NCBI GenBank assembly: GCA_002914845.1
Contig: JXTC01000062.1
Location: 209,495 to 273,494 of the forward strand
Length of the DNA stretch: 64,000 nt
Direction: 5' to 3'
DNA from: Trema orientale
Taxonomy: Eukaryota; Streptophyta; Magnoliopsida; Rosales; Cannabaceae
The position numbers were made by a program, and so were the translations under genes. Positions 36,856 through 48,399 of this stretch are shown here, in pieces; position 1 is the first letter of the stretch, and the number at the start of each line of letters is the position of its first letter. The notes under the pieces were generated by a model. It was not told the origin of the DNA and searched no databases. It saw only the letters and a program-made list of their open reading frames with translations.

Positions 36856-37800
36856 GGAACAGGAAGAACTCTTTTTCTTTTACTACTTAGAAGATGAAAA
36901 TGAAAGAGAACAAGAGAAACCCAGATGGGGGGGATTTTGGAGTCGATTTCTAAGGGTTGTGGTGGTGCATATTTGAGAAGAGTAATCGAGAGAGAGTGAG
37001 AGAGAACGAGGGAGTAGGGGATAATAAGTAGGGTTTTATAAACTTGAGTTGGAGGTGGGTTTGTTTGGTTGGTTGGTTAGGTTGAAGGAAGAGATAGAGA
37101 AAGAGTGTACAAGGGGGTTTTCATAGGGATTTGATGAATCTGAGTGGCAGAGAGAAAAAAAGGGGAGAAATAATAAGGTATGATATGGCTGGACTCATAT
37201 TAAATAAAATATGTATATATAATATATTATATCTGCGTTATTTCTCTGCAGCATTGGTTTTGTCTTCTTCTGCTCTATCTCTCGCTCTGAACTTCTCTTT
37301 CCTTTCTTTCTTTCTTTCTTTCTTTCTCTCTCTCTCTCTCCTTACTGCCATGGCTGGCCCCCCTAATATATATCATATCCATAGCTCTAGAGAGAGAAAG
37401 AGAGAGAGTGAGAGAGTGTAAGAAGGGGGGGTGATGGTGGTGGTGGTGGTGTGGCGTACTAGTCTGGTTTGAGTATGCGTGCGTGCATGAGAAAGTGTGC
37501 AGGTATTCCTCTGTCAGTGAAGAAAATGAAAGGGAGGGAACAGAAAGTAGTTTTTAAGAGAGAGAGAGAGTGTGTGTGTGTGAATGAGAGAGATTTTTTT
37601 CTTTTTAAAAAAAATAATAAACAATTAAATGGAGATAATAGATGGAAGAGAACTTGGAAAGTTTTTTTTATTTAAAAAAAAAAAGAGAGAGGGAGATTTT
37701 TCACCATGTATCGATAAAGCTGTTTCATATCTCATCTGTCAGCGCGGTACAAAATTAAAATTATTAAATCGATGGAAGTGAACCTTGGTAAAATCCGCAC
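36856..37800 (-). promoter_or_regulatory. CUC2 upstream region rich in microsatellites
   Basis: The first 200 bp upstream of the ATG are pyrimidine-rich on the gene strand (a likely 5'UTR). Then come (CTTT)n(CT)n on the plus strand at 37293-37342, GAGAGAAAGAGAGAGAG at 37390-37412, (GGT)n at 37434-37452, (GA)n(GT)n at 37556-37582 and (AT)n near 37205-37230. GA/CT tracts are common in plant developmental promoters (BPC/GAGA-binding sites). Transcription start not resolved. Confidence 0.45.
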
Positions 37801-39300
37801 CCACTTTTTTCTTTTGTTTTATGTTTTAATAATAATGATAATAATCTCCTATTCTCTCTCTGCTGCCAAGTATTTTTCTGTTTTATGCAAAAGACTCTTT
37901 TGGCTGTGGGATTCACTGATGACCCAAATCTCTGTTTTTTGGGATTTGGGGTTTTGCTCATTTGTTCCGAATTTAATGTCTAAGTGGTGAAAAATTAAAA
38001 CAGCGGGGGTCACTTTCCACCTTATATTTAGTGTCTGTAACCTACGACTTTTTTTTTTTTTTTTCGTGGTTTGGAAATTGAAAATCACCTTAAGGGCAGC
38101 AAATTTGAGTCACTATACGTGCCAACATAATTCGAGAATTTACAAGTTAAGGTTTTCTTTTAAAAAAGAATTGTCAAGTTAAAATCACGTCAAAATGTCT
38201 CACTTGCATATAAATTCAATCAAAATTTTTTTCACGCGCCTAACAAGGAATTGAATTGTTTAACTAGTAATTTTGTTAATCCACAATTAATGCGTTAAAT
38301 TCAAATTGGACAAATAACCGGTACTTAATATAATACTGAATTCAAGTATTTCTTATAAGATATGTATGTGAGTAAGAGTGAGCACATCAATAAGGTATAT
38401 TGGACGTCTATATCTATTTCAATTAAAGAGATTTACCAAAATAAACGGCCATTTAGCAAATTCATATAAAAACATAAAATAGGTGTAAAAAGGCCATTTT
38501 TCAAATTGATGTGAAAAAAATGACATTTTTTTAATAAATGCTCATGTTATATATTAGGGACCAAAAGTAGAATTCAACATTAAATGTATGGGCCAAAATT
38601 CGAATATAAAATTATCATAAATATTCAGGACTAACATTTATCACTTAAAACCAAGTAGTTTAAAAAATATATGAAAAAAAAAAGAAGCCAATGAGTTAGA
38701 TTTTTCTCCTTTGACCTACTATAAACTATTTATTAAGATCAACCCGTGACCACATATTATGGCGTTTACTGATAGACATCCTCAAGGATCTATTGTGGCA
38801 TTTATTAATAGGCGCTTTCAAAGAGTGGACCGATGGCTCTAAAGATTGGCTTGGAGTCTGCTGTCTCTAGAGATGGTAGAGTTTTTTGGTCTGCTTTTCG
38901 CTAAATTTACTCACATACCTCAATGGACTTACTCCCACATATGTTAATTGTGGGGAATCAATTTAATTATTTTTTTTTTCTCTTGGATAGGGTACTCTTT
39001 TTCACTCTTTAGTTGTTGCTTGTATTTAATAGTATCATTTAATCGACTTTTAATATAATCGCATGAGGAGTTTCATTCAATTTTTTTTTAATGTTTTAGG
39101 GGCTTTTAATCTTTAATCTATATTATTCGATATTTTGCGCATTTTTTTACTTGTACTTGTGTTTTAAATTTCTGTCATGTATATATATATATAAATCTAC
39201 AATAAAGGTTTTTAATGCACATATTCTAACTGATTAATGCTAAACAACTAACTGGACGTTAACATGATATGAATATAAACTATTCATGTGAACAACTTAG
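37801..39300. other. Intergenic stretch without recognised features
   Basis: AT-rich, with poly-T near 38048-38064 and a (TA)n at 39180-39193. Two related phrases about GCGTTTACTGATAG and GCATTTATTAATAG (38762, 38811) suggest a small duplication. No gene seen. Confidence 0.4.
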
Positions 39301-39302
39301 AT

Positions 39303-40067
39303 GTGTTGTAATGAGAGTATTTTCCCGAACAGTCAGAAAAACGACACGTGGCTTCTAAACGAAGTAAAAAACGACATGTTGCAGCAACATATTTGAAATA
39401 ATACTAAATTCATTATGGGCCGAGCAGCTTAGAGAAGACTAAGTAGGCTGATTACTTATAGGGAGAGCAGCCCCTGGAAAGTCAAATGACTAGGTCAGAC
39501 TGTAAAAGGTCAACTAGGTCCTAATATTATCTTACAACTCGTAAGGACAAGCCGAGTAACTCTTGAAAGAAAAACGACCTAGTCAGAATACCAAAGAAGC
39601 CAAATCTACGAACGTGAATACCAATACCTGATCGGAGTTTATAACTCACGCTGACCAGCCAAACATCCATAATGGAAGACCAACAACGAATAACCAAAGA
39701 AACCAGCTGACCATTAAGTAACATTATGGTTCAGACTAAGTGACAAAATAAAGGATGATGCAATTTGCAAAGAGGCCGACATTTGGCCCGATCACACGCT
39801 TTTGTCCGTATAAGCGGATAGGTGAGAATTCTTTTTTATCTTTTCAGAGACACGTGGACATTAATCCTAACATTTGGGAACTATAAAATCGCTATAAATA
39901 GTCACATATTCACCTGAAAGAAGTAAGCAACCACAAATCCCCAAAATCCTATTTGTCTCTTTGCCTTTTCTGGTCCTTTTATACTGTTCTATTACTATTC
40001 ATTGAGAGTATTCATTGAATACATCACTAACTACCTTTTTGTAGGAAAGATTTGACAGATACCACAC
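39303..40067 (+). mobile_element. Possible solo LTR (Ty3/gypsy-like layout)
   Basis: A block of about 765 bp with more balanced composition than its surroundings. It has ACACGTGG boxes at about 39344 and 39850, a TATA-like CTATAAATAG at 39892-39901 and CT-rich sequence downstream. It ends ATACCACAC, followed by TGGTATTACCC, which resembles the initiator-Met tRNA primer site TGGTATCAGAG. No partner LTR, Gag-Pol frame or target duplication was found, so a plain promoter-like fragment is possible. Confidence 0.35.
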
Positions 40068-41204
40068 TGGTATTACCCTCATCAGCTGGTGTAAAGTTTA
40101 TCTATAACTTTTTTTTAAGTTGTGCGGACCATACCTATATCAAAATAGGTTTTGGCTTCATTCGAGAAATAACCACTCGAGGATACGTGGCGCACCCGAT
40201 GATACATGGCACACTTTTGTTCACGAACTAAAATCTATATCAACATGTTGTTTACCTCTTTAATTATAAACCGATCATTTTCCAATATAGTTATTTAACG
40301 GGTTGGAATATATTTAGAATATGTGCATTATTATATATAATCATTGAAACACATAAATATAACTCATCAACACAAATTACTATCCCTAATATTTCCGAAA
40401 ACATAAAACATTTAGGCAAAACTAATAAAACCAAGCAAAAGATACTAAAACCCATTATTAAGAACTCAAAGGATCGCCACATCTATTGAATTTGATTATA
40501 CGTTAAATAATATAATAGCGTAAAGTAAATTACCATTTTACTAGGAGTGAGATAGATTTAATTAAGGAATGTTTCACTTATTAAAGGCATAATTCGGTAC
40601 CCAATGTCAAAACTCCACATTTTCTAGCGTGCATAATGGGTAGTTTTGTCACATATATTTATTTCTTTATACACTTCAATAAGTATTAGGTACCACTCCG
40701 AGCATATAAAATTATGTATATATATATATATACTAATCTTATGAACAACTTAAAAGCTTGCATAGTCGAAAGAATATTAACTTTATAGGGAAAATAGTAA
40801 GAGATTTAAATAAAGAAGTATAATAATAAAAAATATGTAGGTGGTTCTATTGCTAACCCTTCGTTTGCTCTTCTCACACCTGAATTTAATAGATATTTTT
40901 TATTACCAAAGAAACTTTGCTAAAATTATCTTCTTGTACATCAATTTAGTATATATATATATATATAAACTCTCATATTTCACCAAAAAAAAAAAAAACA
41001 ATACCTCACACCCTTTCTTAAAAATAATTAATAAAAGCAATATTGAAGAAATAAATAAGAACAAATGCACTCAACGGAAGATTAAGCCCCTTTTTGTTCT
41101 TCTCGAAAATTTTCATTTTATATGCCAAAAAGATAATTGAGACCTAAAAAACAAAAAAATAAAAAACAAATAAAATTGAAGAAGAGCCAACATAAATATA
41201 AAAT

Positions 41205-42260
41205 AATACAATACTATGTTTAGTGTTGCATTGTGTTGAGAGATTTTATTAAATTACATAATGTTTGATAAGCAATTATATTGTATTGTATTAATTAGCA
41301 AATTTATATAAAACATTTAAAATTTAAGTGACTTTCTTATTTTAAAAAACTCAAAATAAAATTTTGTAATTTTAGTAAAATATCAAAATTTTAAAATTAA
41401 TATTGAAAAATACCACTTTTCAAAAGTTCATGTAGAAAAGTATCACTCAAAAGTTAATTTAAAAAATAGGAAATATGATTTTTTTTAATGATAATTTTTC
41501 AAAAAAAAAAGAAAGAAAAATCCATGATTTGATATTGTTTTAAAAATCCCAGATTTTAATTAGAAAAATACTACTTTCTATTAATTGATGATATACTTGA
41601 AGTAACCAATTAAGTAATCTCAAGTAACTTGACTGATTATCTCAAGTAACTAGATTGGTTACCCCAAGTAACCTAACTGGTTACCTAGAGTATCATTTAA
41701 AAATACAAATTTTAAAAAGATGGTATTTTTCTAGATATTTATTAATTTTTTTTTCTCAAAAACTTTTAAAAAGTGATATTTTTCTAAATTAGTATTGGAT
41801 TTTTCAAAAAATTCAACCTATCTGGGATCTCTCAAGTTTTAGTACTTTGGTCCTGGGTTTTTGTAAGAAGCCCTTTAAAAATACTATTTTTAAAATTAGT
41901 ATTTTCGGAAAATTGATTGAGAAGAATACCACTTTTACACTGAAACGGAAAAATTTTCAATAGTTCTTTAACAGTTTTGACTTTTATGTCTAACGAATTT
42001 TGGACGTGGAAAATCTTAATATTATTAAAATTTTTGTTCAAACAGAAAAAACAAAAAATAAAAGTGTAACAAAATAGGCTCTTAATATTATAATACAGTG
42101 TAATACAAAAGCATTTTTTTCGGTATTAGATAATATACCTTGTATTGTATTAAAATTATGTATTGTATTAGTTAGTACAATTCAAGAGTAGTGCCAAATA
42201 ATATATTGTATTAAGCTAATACAATACAGAGCCTTAATACATGTACCAAATTTGCCCTAA
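41205..42260. mobile_element. TIR element related to 23761-24339, with an embedded dispersed repeat
   Basis: The right arm is dense in TGTATTGTATTA blocks and ends GTACCAAATTTGCCC; the left arm has ATTATATTGTATTGTATTAATTAGC. The centre, 41500-41875, is a plus-oriented copy of the dispersed repeat at 21125-21600: TTACTTGAAGTAACC-like units repeated about every 22 bp between 41590 and 41690, then GGGATCTCTCAAG ... TTTTTGTAAGAAGCCC. Confidence 0.6.
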
Positions 42261-42829
42261 AATAATATTAATATGTGCCAAATAAAGTCAAAGCCTCACC
42301 TAGGGGTGACTAATCATTCTTCGGGACTCTTTTGGAAGTGAGCACTACTTGTTATGTGTGGTTGGCCTCTTCTTGCTCAATTTCTCAACTCTTTTAAGTG
42401 AGGAACACTTCTTAAATATGGATGGATGACCACCCTATTTTGATGTGGATAGACAGTCACTTTTTAGGCTTGGCTTCGTTTATCAGGTCATGGCTACTTT
42501 TTAAATGTGGTCGTCATCTAATAAATGCGTACATCTTGTAATCGCTACATCGATTAAGTAGGTGGTGAACAATTTTTAATAGAGACTGTCCAACATTTGA
42601 GTGTGTTCGACTATTCTATTTACTCTTATTATATTGTATCGTATTTTTATTTGTGGGTAAAAAATATATCCAACAATATGTGATTTTTCAAAATTTTCTT
42701 TGCCGACAAAATATTTAAGACTATAAATGAATATTGGTTGGAATTATGACACGTAGTACGACTTTTAGAAAAACAATTCCAAAAATACGACTTGGCTCAG
42801 TACATTTATTTTTGTACAACCTTTTGGAC

Positions 42830-44560
42830 AAAATGTCATCTTTTTAAGTTATGTAGTACAAGTACACATGCGGTGGCATTATTGTAATAAAATCATATTT
42901 AAAAAAAAAACTGTTTATATCAAAAGCTAGTAAAAACTAGTACCTTAATAGCTGAAAACTCCTGTTGGCAATTTTAATTGCTTAGTTTACTTTCCACCTC
43001 TCCATTCAGAGATCAAATCACAGTCCATATACTTTGTTGTTTTTTTTTTTTCTCGAAAATCTTTTTTTTTTTAAATTCTCTTTTTAATTCTTTTTAATCC
43101 TACTTTTTTTAATCCTATTAGATTAGTTTTTTTCTCTAATTCTTTTTTTCCTTAAAAAAATTATCTCTCTTTTATTACTCTATACACTTCATTAGTTTTT
43201 TTTTTCTTAATTCTTTTTTTCTTCTTAAAAGAAATTCTCTTCTTTTTAATCCTTCTTTTTTTTTATTCCTATTAGATTGGTTTTTTTTTCCTAATTCTTT
43301 TTTTCCTTAAAAAAAATGGTCTCTTTTTTATTAGTCTATACACTTCACTGTTATATTTTCTTAATTTTTTTTTCCTTTAAAAAAAATTCTCTTAGAGTTT
43401 GAGGAACTATAAACTACACCAAATTGGTTTCCAACCGCAATTAGAAACCAATCTGGTTACCAGAGAGAAATCAAATTATTTTGCTACATGGAAATGAGTT
43501 TGGTTTCTAAGAAATCTTTGTGATTTTTTGTGATTTGCTTAGTTATAGGACATTCTGCTGAAAGGAAATCAAACTAGTTTCTAGGAAACCATTAAAATCG
43601 AACTGGTTTCCTGTGATTTACTTAGCTATATGATGTTTTGCTACATGGAAACCAGTTACCTTTGTGATTTCTTGTGATTTACTTAGTTACATGACATTCT
43701 ACTACAAAGAAACTAAACTGGTTTTTTTAAAACCTTTGTGGTTTCCTTTGATTTACTTACATATAGAGAGTTTTGCTAAAATGAAACCAAACTGATTTCC
43801 TAGAAACCTTTATGATTTTCTATGATTTGCTTATATATATGGCATTCTGCTAAAAAGAAACCAAACTAGTTTCAGAAAACCTTTATGGTTTCTTGTAATT
43901 TACTTACGTATATGACATTCTGCTAAAAAGAAACCAAACTGATTTCCAAGAAATCTTTGTGGTTTCCTGTGATTTATTTAGCTACAAGACATTCTGCAAA
44001 AAGGAAATCACAATGGTTTCCTGGAAATATTTGTGGTTTCATATGATTTACTTATGTACAGGATATTGTGCTAAAGGAAACTAAACTAGTTTCCAGGAAA
44101 CCGTTGTGTTTTCCTGTGATTTACTTACGTACAGGACTTTTGGCTAAAGGAAACCAAACTGATTTTCAGGAAACCACAAATGATTTACTTACTTACAAAA
44201 CATTCTGCTCAAATTAAACCAAATTGGTTTATAGAAAACCTTTGTGGTTGTGTTTTCCTGTGATTTACTTACGTACAGGACTTTCAGCTAAAAGAAACCA
44301 AACTGGTTTCCAAAAAACCACAAATGATTTACTTACTTACAGAACATTCTGTTAATAAGAAACCAATTTAAACCAGTTTATAAGAAACCTTTGTAGTTTT
44401 CTGTAAAATAAAAGGATGACTTATTTACTAAAATACCACCGCATTTTCTAACTTCTGAAGTATTTAAAAAAATGCTATAAAAAAATCATACGAATTTTTA
44501 TTATTTTTAAAATGTCGTAAATTTGATAATATTTTTTAAAAAATAGGTAAACGTGTCCAA
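42830..44560. mobile_element. TIR element carrying the 74-bp minisatellite (copy 2, inverse orientation)
   Basis: Left-arm ATGCGGTGGCATTATTGTAAT (42868) is inverted at the right as AATACCACCGCATT (44431), and GTCATC/GATGAC blocks match as well. In order: a T-rich pyrimidine block (43040-43390, counterpart of the purine block at 31730-31985), the minisatellite, then an AT-rich end. This is copy 1 of 30301-32253 read on the other strand. Outer limits are uncertain. Confidence 0.65.
43490..44400. repeat. 74-bp minisatellite array, about 12 copies
   Basis: The anchor TGATTTACTTA recurs at about 43532, 43615, 43676, 43750, 43824, 43897, 43971, 44045, 44118, 44182, 44262 and 44326. Spacing is 73-74 bp in the middle and 61-83 bp at the edges. 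The consensus contains CATTCTGCTAAAAGGAAACC, AAACTGGTTTCC and AACCTTTGTGGTTTCC. Central units are the most regular. Confidence 0.9.
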
Positions 44561-45027
44561 AAGTCACGTTGGTTTGACAAGGTTTTTATCCTTTTTCTTA
44601 AAATTCTTTTACGATGCTAATTGGCAATTGCTACAGAAGGCCGAAGTAATTATTTTATTTTGGATTTCACGTGGTGTTACAATGGCTGAGAGGAAAGGAG
44701 GATTTGAAATCTCAACAGATAAGAAATGATTAATGAACTATATGTATGTATCAATTCAGCAATCCCATCCATCACAAGTCCATCCATCGCAATCAAACAC
44801 AAGCAATTTTCAGAAAAGAGAGAGAGAAAGACGAGAGTGAAATTGATGCAAAATGGGATTTTGAAAATACACGACGCTCAGATTTTGAGACAATGCCCCC
44901 TTATTCACTACCCTTTACATCAAATCACCCCTCCTATCACCCCACACGCTCACTGCTCACTATTTTCATTTTTTCTTTTTTTTAAGAGTCACAATTTTTT
45001 TACTTTGTCTTTTTTCGACTTCACTGG

Positions 45028-45028
<1 letters not shown>

Positions 45029-45059
<31 letters not shown>
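45029..45059. repeat. 31-base poly-T tract
   Basis: An uninterrupted T run after a T-rich 80-bp stretch. It may be the antisense A-tail of an inserted retrotranscript, but nothing recognisable adjoins it. Confidence 0.8.
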
Positions 45060-45062
<3 letters not shown>

Positions 45063-45391
45063 TTTGTCAAATTAACATAACATACATTCATTTTGTTACT
45101 AACATGGCCAATAAATTTCCTCACAACATATCACTATGCTTTGTTGCCTAGATTAACACGACCAACCTTTTGATTTAATAAAGCGAAAGTCGACTTAATT
45201 TTTATTTAGGAAAAACTTAAAAGAGAACTTTGTTATTTTCTATTTTTAAAATTAAATGATTTTGTATTTTATATAAGAGATAAATCTTAATTAATTATAA
45301 TATTAGATGTGTGATTTTTCTTTTTTGTTTTTATTTTTTCCTTCGAAAAAAGTCAAATAAGCCACCCTTACACGTTTTACTCTGATCTTTC

Positions 45392-46274
45392 GGGTTAATA
45401 GCACTATTGGTCTCCAACTTATTACCATTTTGGTATATTGGTCCTCAATCTTTTTTTTTGTAGCATTTAAGTACTATTTCTCATTTTGGCTTTATTGGTC
45501 TTTTTGGTATATTCCATCAAAGATTCTGTTAAAATTCATTTGAATGAGAGATATTTTACACTATTGATTGGTCCCTATTTTTTTTTTTGTATTCATATTT
45601 CCGATTAAAAATATTGCATCTGCTAATTTTCCGAAAGATTGTCAGATACAATAATATAAAGAAATGAAAATTTAATGAAAAACTATAAAACTTTTCAGGC
45701 TTATTTATTGCAAATAGTTAATTAATTTTTTAGAATAACCATTCATACTTACATAAATATTTAATGAATATAGTGAATTTTCAGTCAAATTTGACTAGTA
45801 TAAAAGTGTGTATGTGAAATTTTTTTAGTTTTAAAAATAGTAAGATAATTATTTTTTGTTCATAAAGTTGCTATAGTTTGATTTTATTTATAAAGTTATT
45901 ATAGTTTGATATAAACTAAGGTTTATTAGTATAATTTTTTTCTTTTTTGAATTTAGTTTTTAAATGAACTGTTTATTTTACATTCATCTTTGAATTTTAA
46001 TTTTCTAAAAAATTAGCAGATGCAATATTATTAATCGAAAATATGAATACAGAAAAAAAATTAGAGAGTAAAATCAAACAATTGAAAAATCGAGATCAAT
46101 TGTGCAAAATTTTTCTCATTCAAATGAATTTTAATGGAATTATAGATGGAATATGCCAAAAGGACTAATGGTGCCAAAAAGAAAAACGTTTAGTACTTAA
46201 ATGCCATAAAAAAATATTGAGGACTAATATGCCAAAGTGGTAATAGTTTGGGGACTAATGGTGCCATTAACCCT
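45392..46274. mobile_element. 883-bp Mutator-like TIR element
   Basis: The arms are about 170 bp and inverted: GGGTTAATAGCACTATTGGTC at left, GACTAATGGTGCCATTAACCC at right, then shared TTTGGTATATT, TAGCATTTAAGTACT and CATTCAAATGAATTTTAA blocks. Flanks TGATCTTTC (45383-45391) and CGATCATTC (46275-46283) agree at 7 of 9 positions, a decayed 9-bp duplication. A second inner inversion (GCATCTGCTAATTTT/AAAATTAGCAGATGC) lies at 45616 and 46009. No transposase. Confidence 0.8.
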
Positions 46275-46722
46275 CGATCATTCCATTTACATGGGTTTTG
46301 GGATTCACAACTCTGCCCTTTGTTTCACTACATTACGAGTTTGAGTTGGCTCTCCTCTTTCGCAATGCCTTTTTAAAATGATGAAAAAAAAAAATAAAAA
46401 CAACAACAAAAAAACTCAATTTTATATAATTGTAATTACAACTATGTTATGAACAAGAAAATTATCTTTCTTCTGTGAATATTTTTAAATGTACTATTTT
46501 GCCTTCTCCAATGGAGATAAGATTTTTTTCAAGAGTCGTTAAAATTATATATATATGTATATATATGTATATTTTACTCGTTTTTAAGTTCTCAAATTTA
46601 CTCCTCATCATCTTTTAAAATAATCATTTTTTTTTTGAAAAAAAATTCCTTTTTATAATAAATTTTTTGCCACATAATTGAAGCAGTACAACCAAAGTAA
46701 AGAAAACAATATAGAATAACTT

Positions 46723-47033
46723 ATGCATAGTACGTGTGTGAGCCGCTTGATTCACAAAATGAAGTATAATCGTCAAGAGCCGCCACTACTATCTCTCAAG
46801 TTCACATCACTAGCATTAACTATATTGCTAGATAAGTGTGAGTTCACTATATTTATAACGAATATAAAATCAATTTCTACCAGAGGGTCAGTGAATTTCG
46901 AAGACATCATAAGATTTAGATCTTCACAAAGTAGAACAAAAATGGTCAATCCTTCATTACAATAGAGTACACCATCAATCCCAATAAAACCCATCTTCTT
47001 GAATAATATAGCATCTATGGTGAAAATCTTCAA
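46723..47033. other. Unclassified region open on both strands
   Basis: The plus frame 46723-46965 (80 aa, RFRSSQSRTKMV near its end) and the minus frame 47033-46773 (86 aa, MGFIGIDGVLYCNEGLTIF then LLCEDLNLMMSS) overlap. Composition is less AT-biased than the neighbours and lacks low-complexity runs. I do not recognise either protein. There are no flanking exons, and an upstream GA-rich stretch lies at 47175-47280. It could be a fragment of a retroelement or of a former gene. Function unknown. Confidence 0.3.
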
Positions 47034-48164
47034 AATTTAAATTATAAAATGTTCATATCTATAATAAAACTAAAGAAAAATAACAAAAATAAAAGAAAAC
47101 CTAAACCGATGACAATAAGCATCTTTTCACACTAATGGAAGGATTATTGAATATAAAATTAGGAAATAAAAAAAACTACGAAATTCTTCCAAAGTGGGAG
47201 ATATGGTGGAAAGAAATCAAGAGAAAAAGGAAATATAGAAGAAGATGAAGATTTAAGAGAGAGAGAGAGAGAGAGTAAGGGGCTAGTACATGATAGTTTT
47301 TAATACTCAGTTCTATTTAGTTTACTTCTTTATTGAAATTATATATTTTTTTATTCCTTTTTAAGTACCCAAATTTACATCTCATCCTTTTTTAAAATAC
47401 TTAATTTTATTTAGTTTGCCTATTTATAAAGAAAAAAATAAAGAAGACAATTATAAAAAATAGAGAAAGTTAATTATGGACCTTGCAATTTTCTGTAATT
47501 TTTCACATAATTGTCTTCGGTAAAGAAAATTATTTACCAGTATTATTTATGTATTTAGTACGATGTCTTAATAATAAAATGGCACATCTAAATATTAAAT
47601 AGTGTGAACTAAAAAAAATATCTGAAGTTTGGTGTTCTGTAATTTAAATTATGAAATTCAAACTTAGCAAAATAATGTCCGGAGATTAAGAATTTCTAAA
47701 AATTAATATCTTGGACTGATTGTTTGATCAATTTTAGTAACACAAAAAAAAAAAAAATCTTCCATTAAAACTAAATTAGTCCTTATTATTTAATTTTGTG
47801 AGTATTAAATTTTAGAAATTCTTAATCTCAAATTTTATTTTATACAAATTTTAGAATTTAAATTAAAACAGCGAAACCTCAGTATATGTTTTTAGAGTCT
47901 ATCCTGATAAATAATGTCCTACTCATCGAGCAAAAAAAATAATGTCTTACTCGTTACAACTCACTTTGAATTTAAAAAAAAAAAAAATCAAAAGTGTATG
48001 TAGCGTGAATATATTTTATTTAGAAATGTTATTATGCATTACTTTGTGTAAGAAAAAGACAGTTGACTTTACAAGAACCCCAAAAGAAGAAAAGCTTCTT
48101 TGGGTTTGGAGTCTAGTATACGTTGTTTACTTTACTATATTGCCCTCGTATTGCTTGGGGAAAA

Positions 48165-48375
48165 AAGAAAACAGAGCGCGTGGATCAAGAGCGATTGCAT
48201 TGCGGATCGCGCGTGACGACAACGTGAAGTCACCCCCGCCGCCTTCACCTACGGCGCTTTCTAGTGTGAGTCAGCTCCTTTTTTCTCTTCTGGGGCCCAC
48301 CCATCACATCTGGGTGCGCAGTACGCACCCCCTTTTCAACCTCCTTATGCTTGTGCTTTGCCATCAGCCCTGATT
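48165..48375. other. Local GC-rich island in AT-rich DNA
   Basis: About 200 bp with CpGs and C runs (GCGCGTGG, GATCGCGCGTGACG, CCCCCGCCGCCTTC, GGGGCCCACCC). ACACGTG occurs downstream at about 48490. It resembles a plant core promoter or leader (TGGGCCCA-type element), but no gene starts on either side. A relic promoter or an unannotated transcript is possible. Confidence 0.35.
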
Positions 48376-48399
48376 ACAATAATAATAATAATAATAATG

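Noticed and set aside
44726..45061. 111-aa plus-strand open frame ending in poly-Phe
   Set aside because: Ends in the poly-T tract; composition-driven, no splice partners or family marks.
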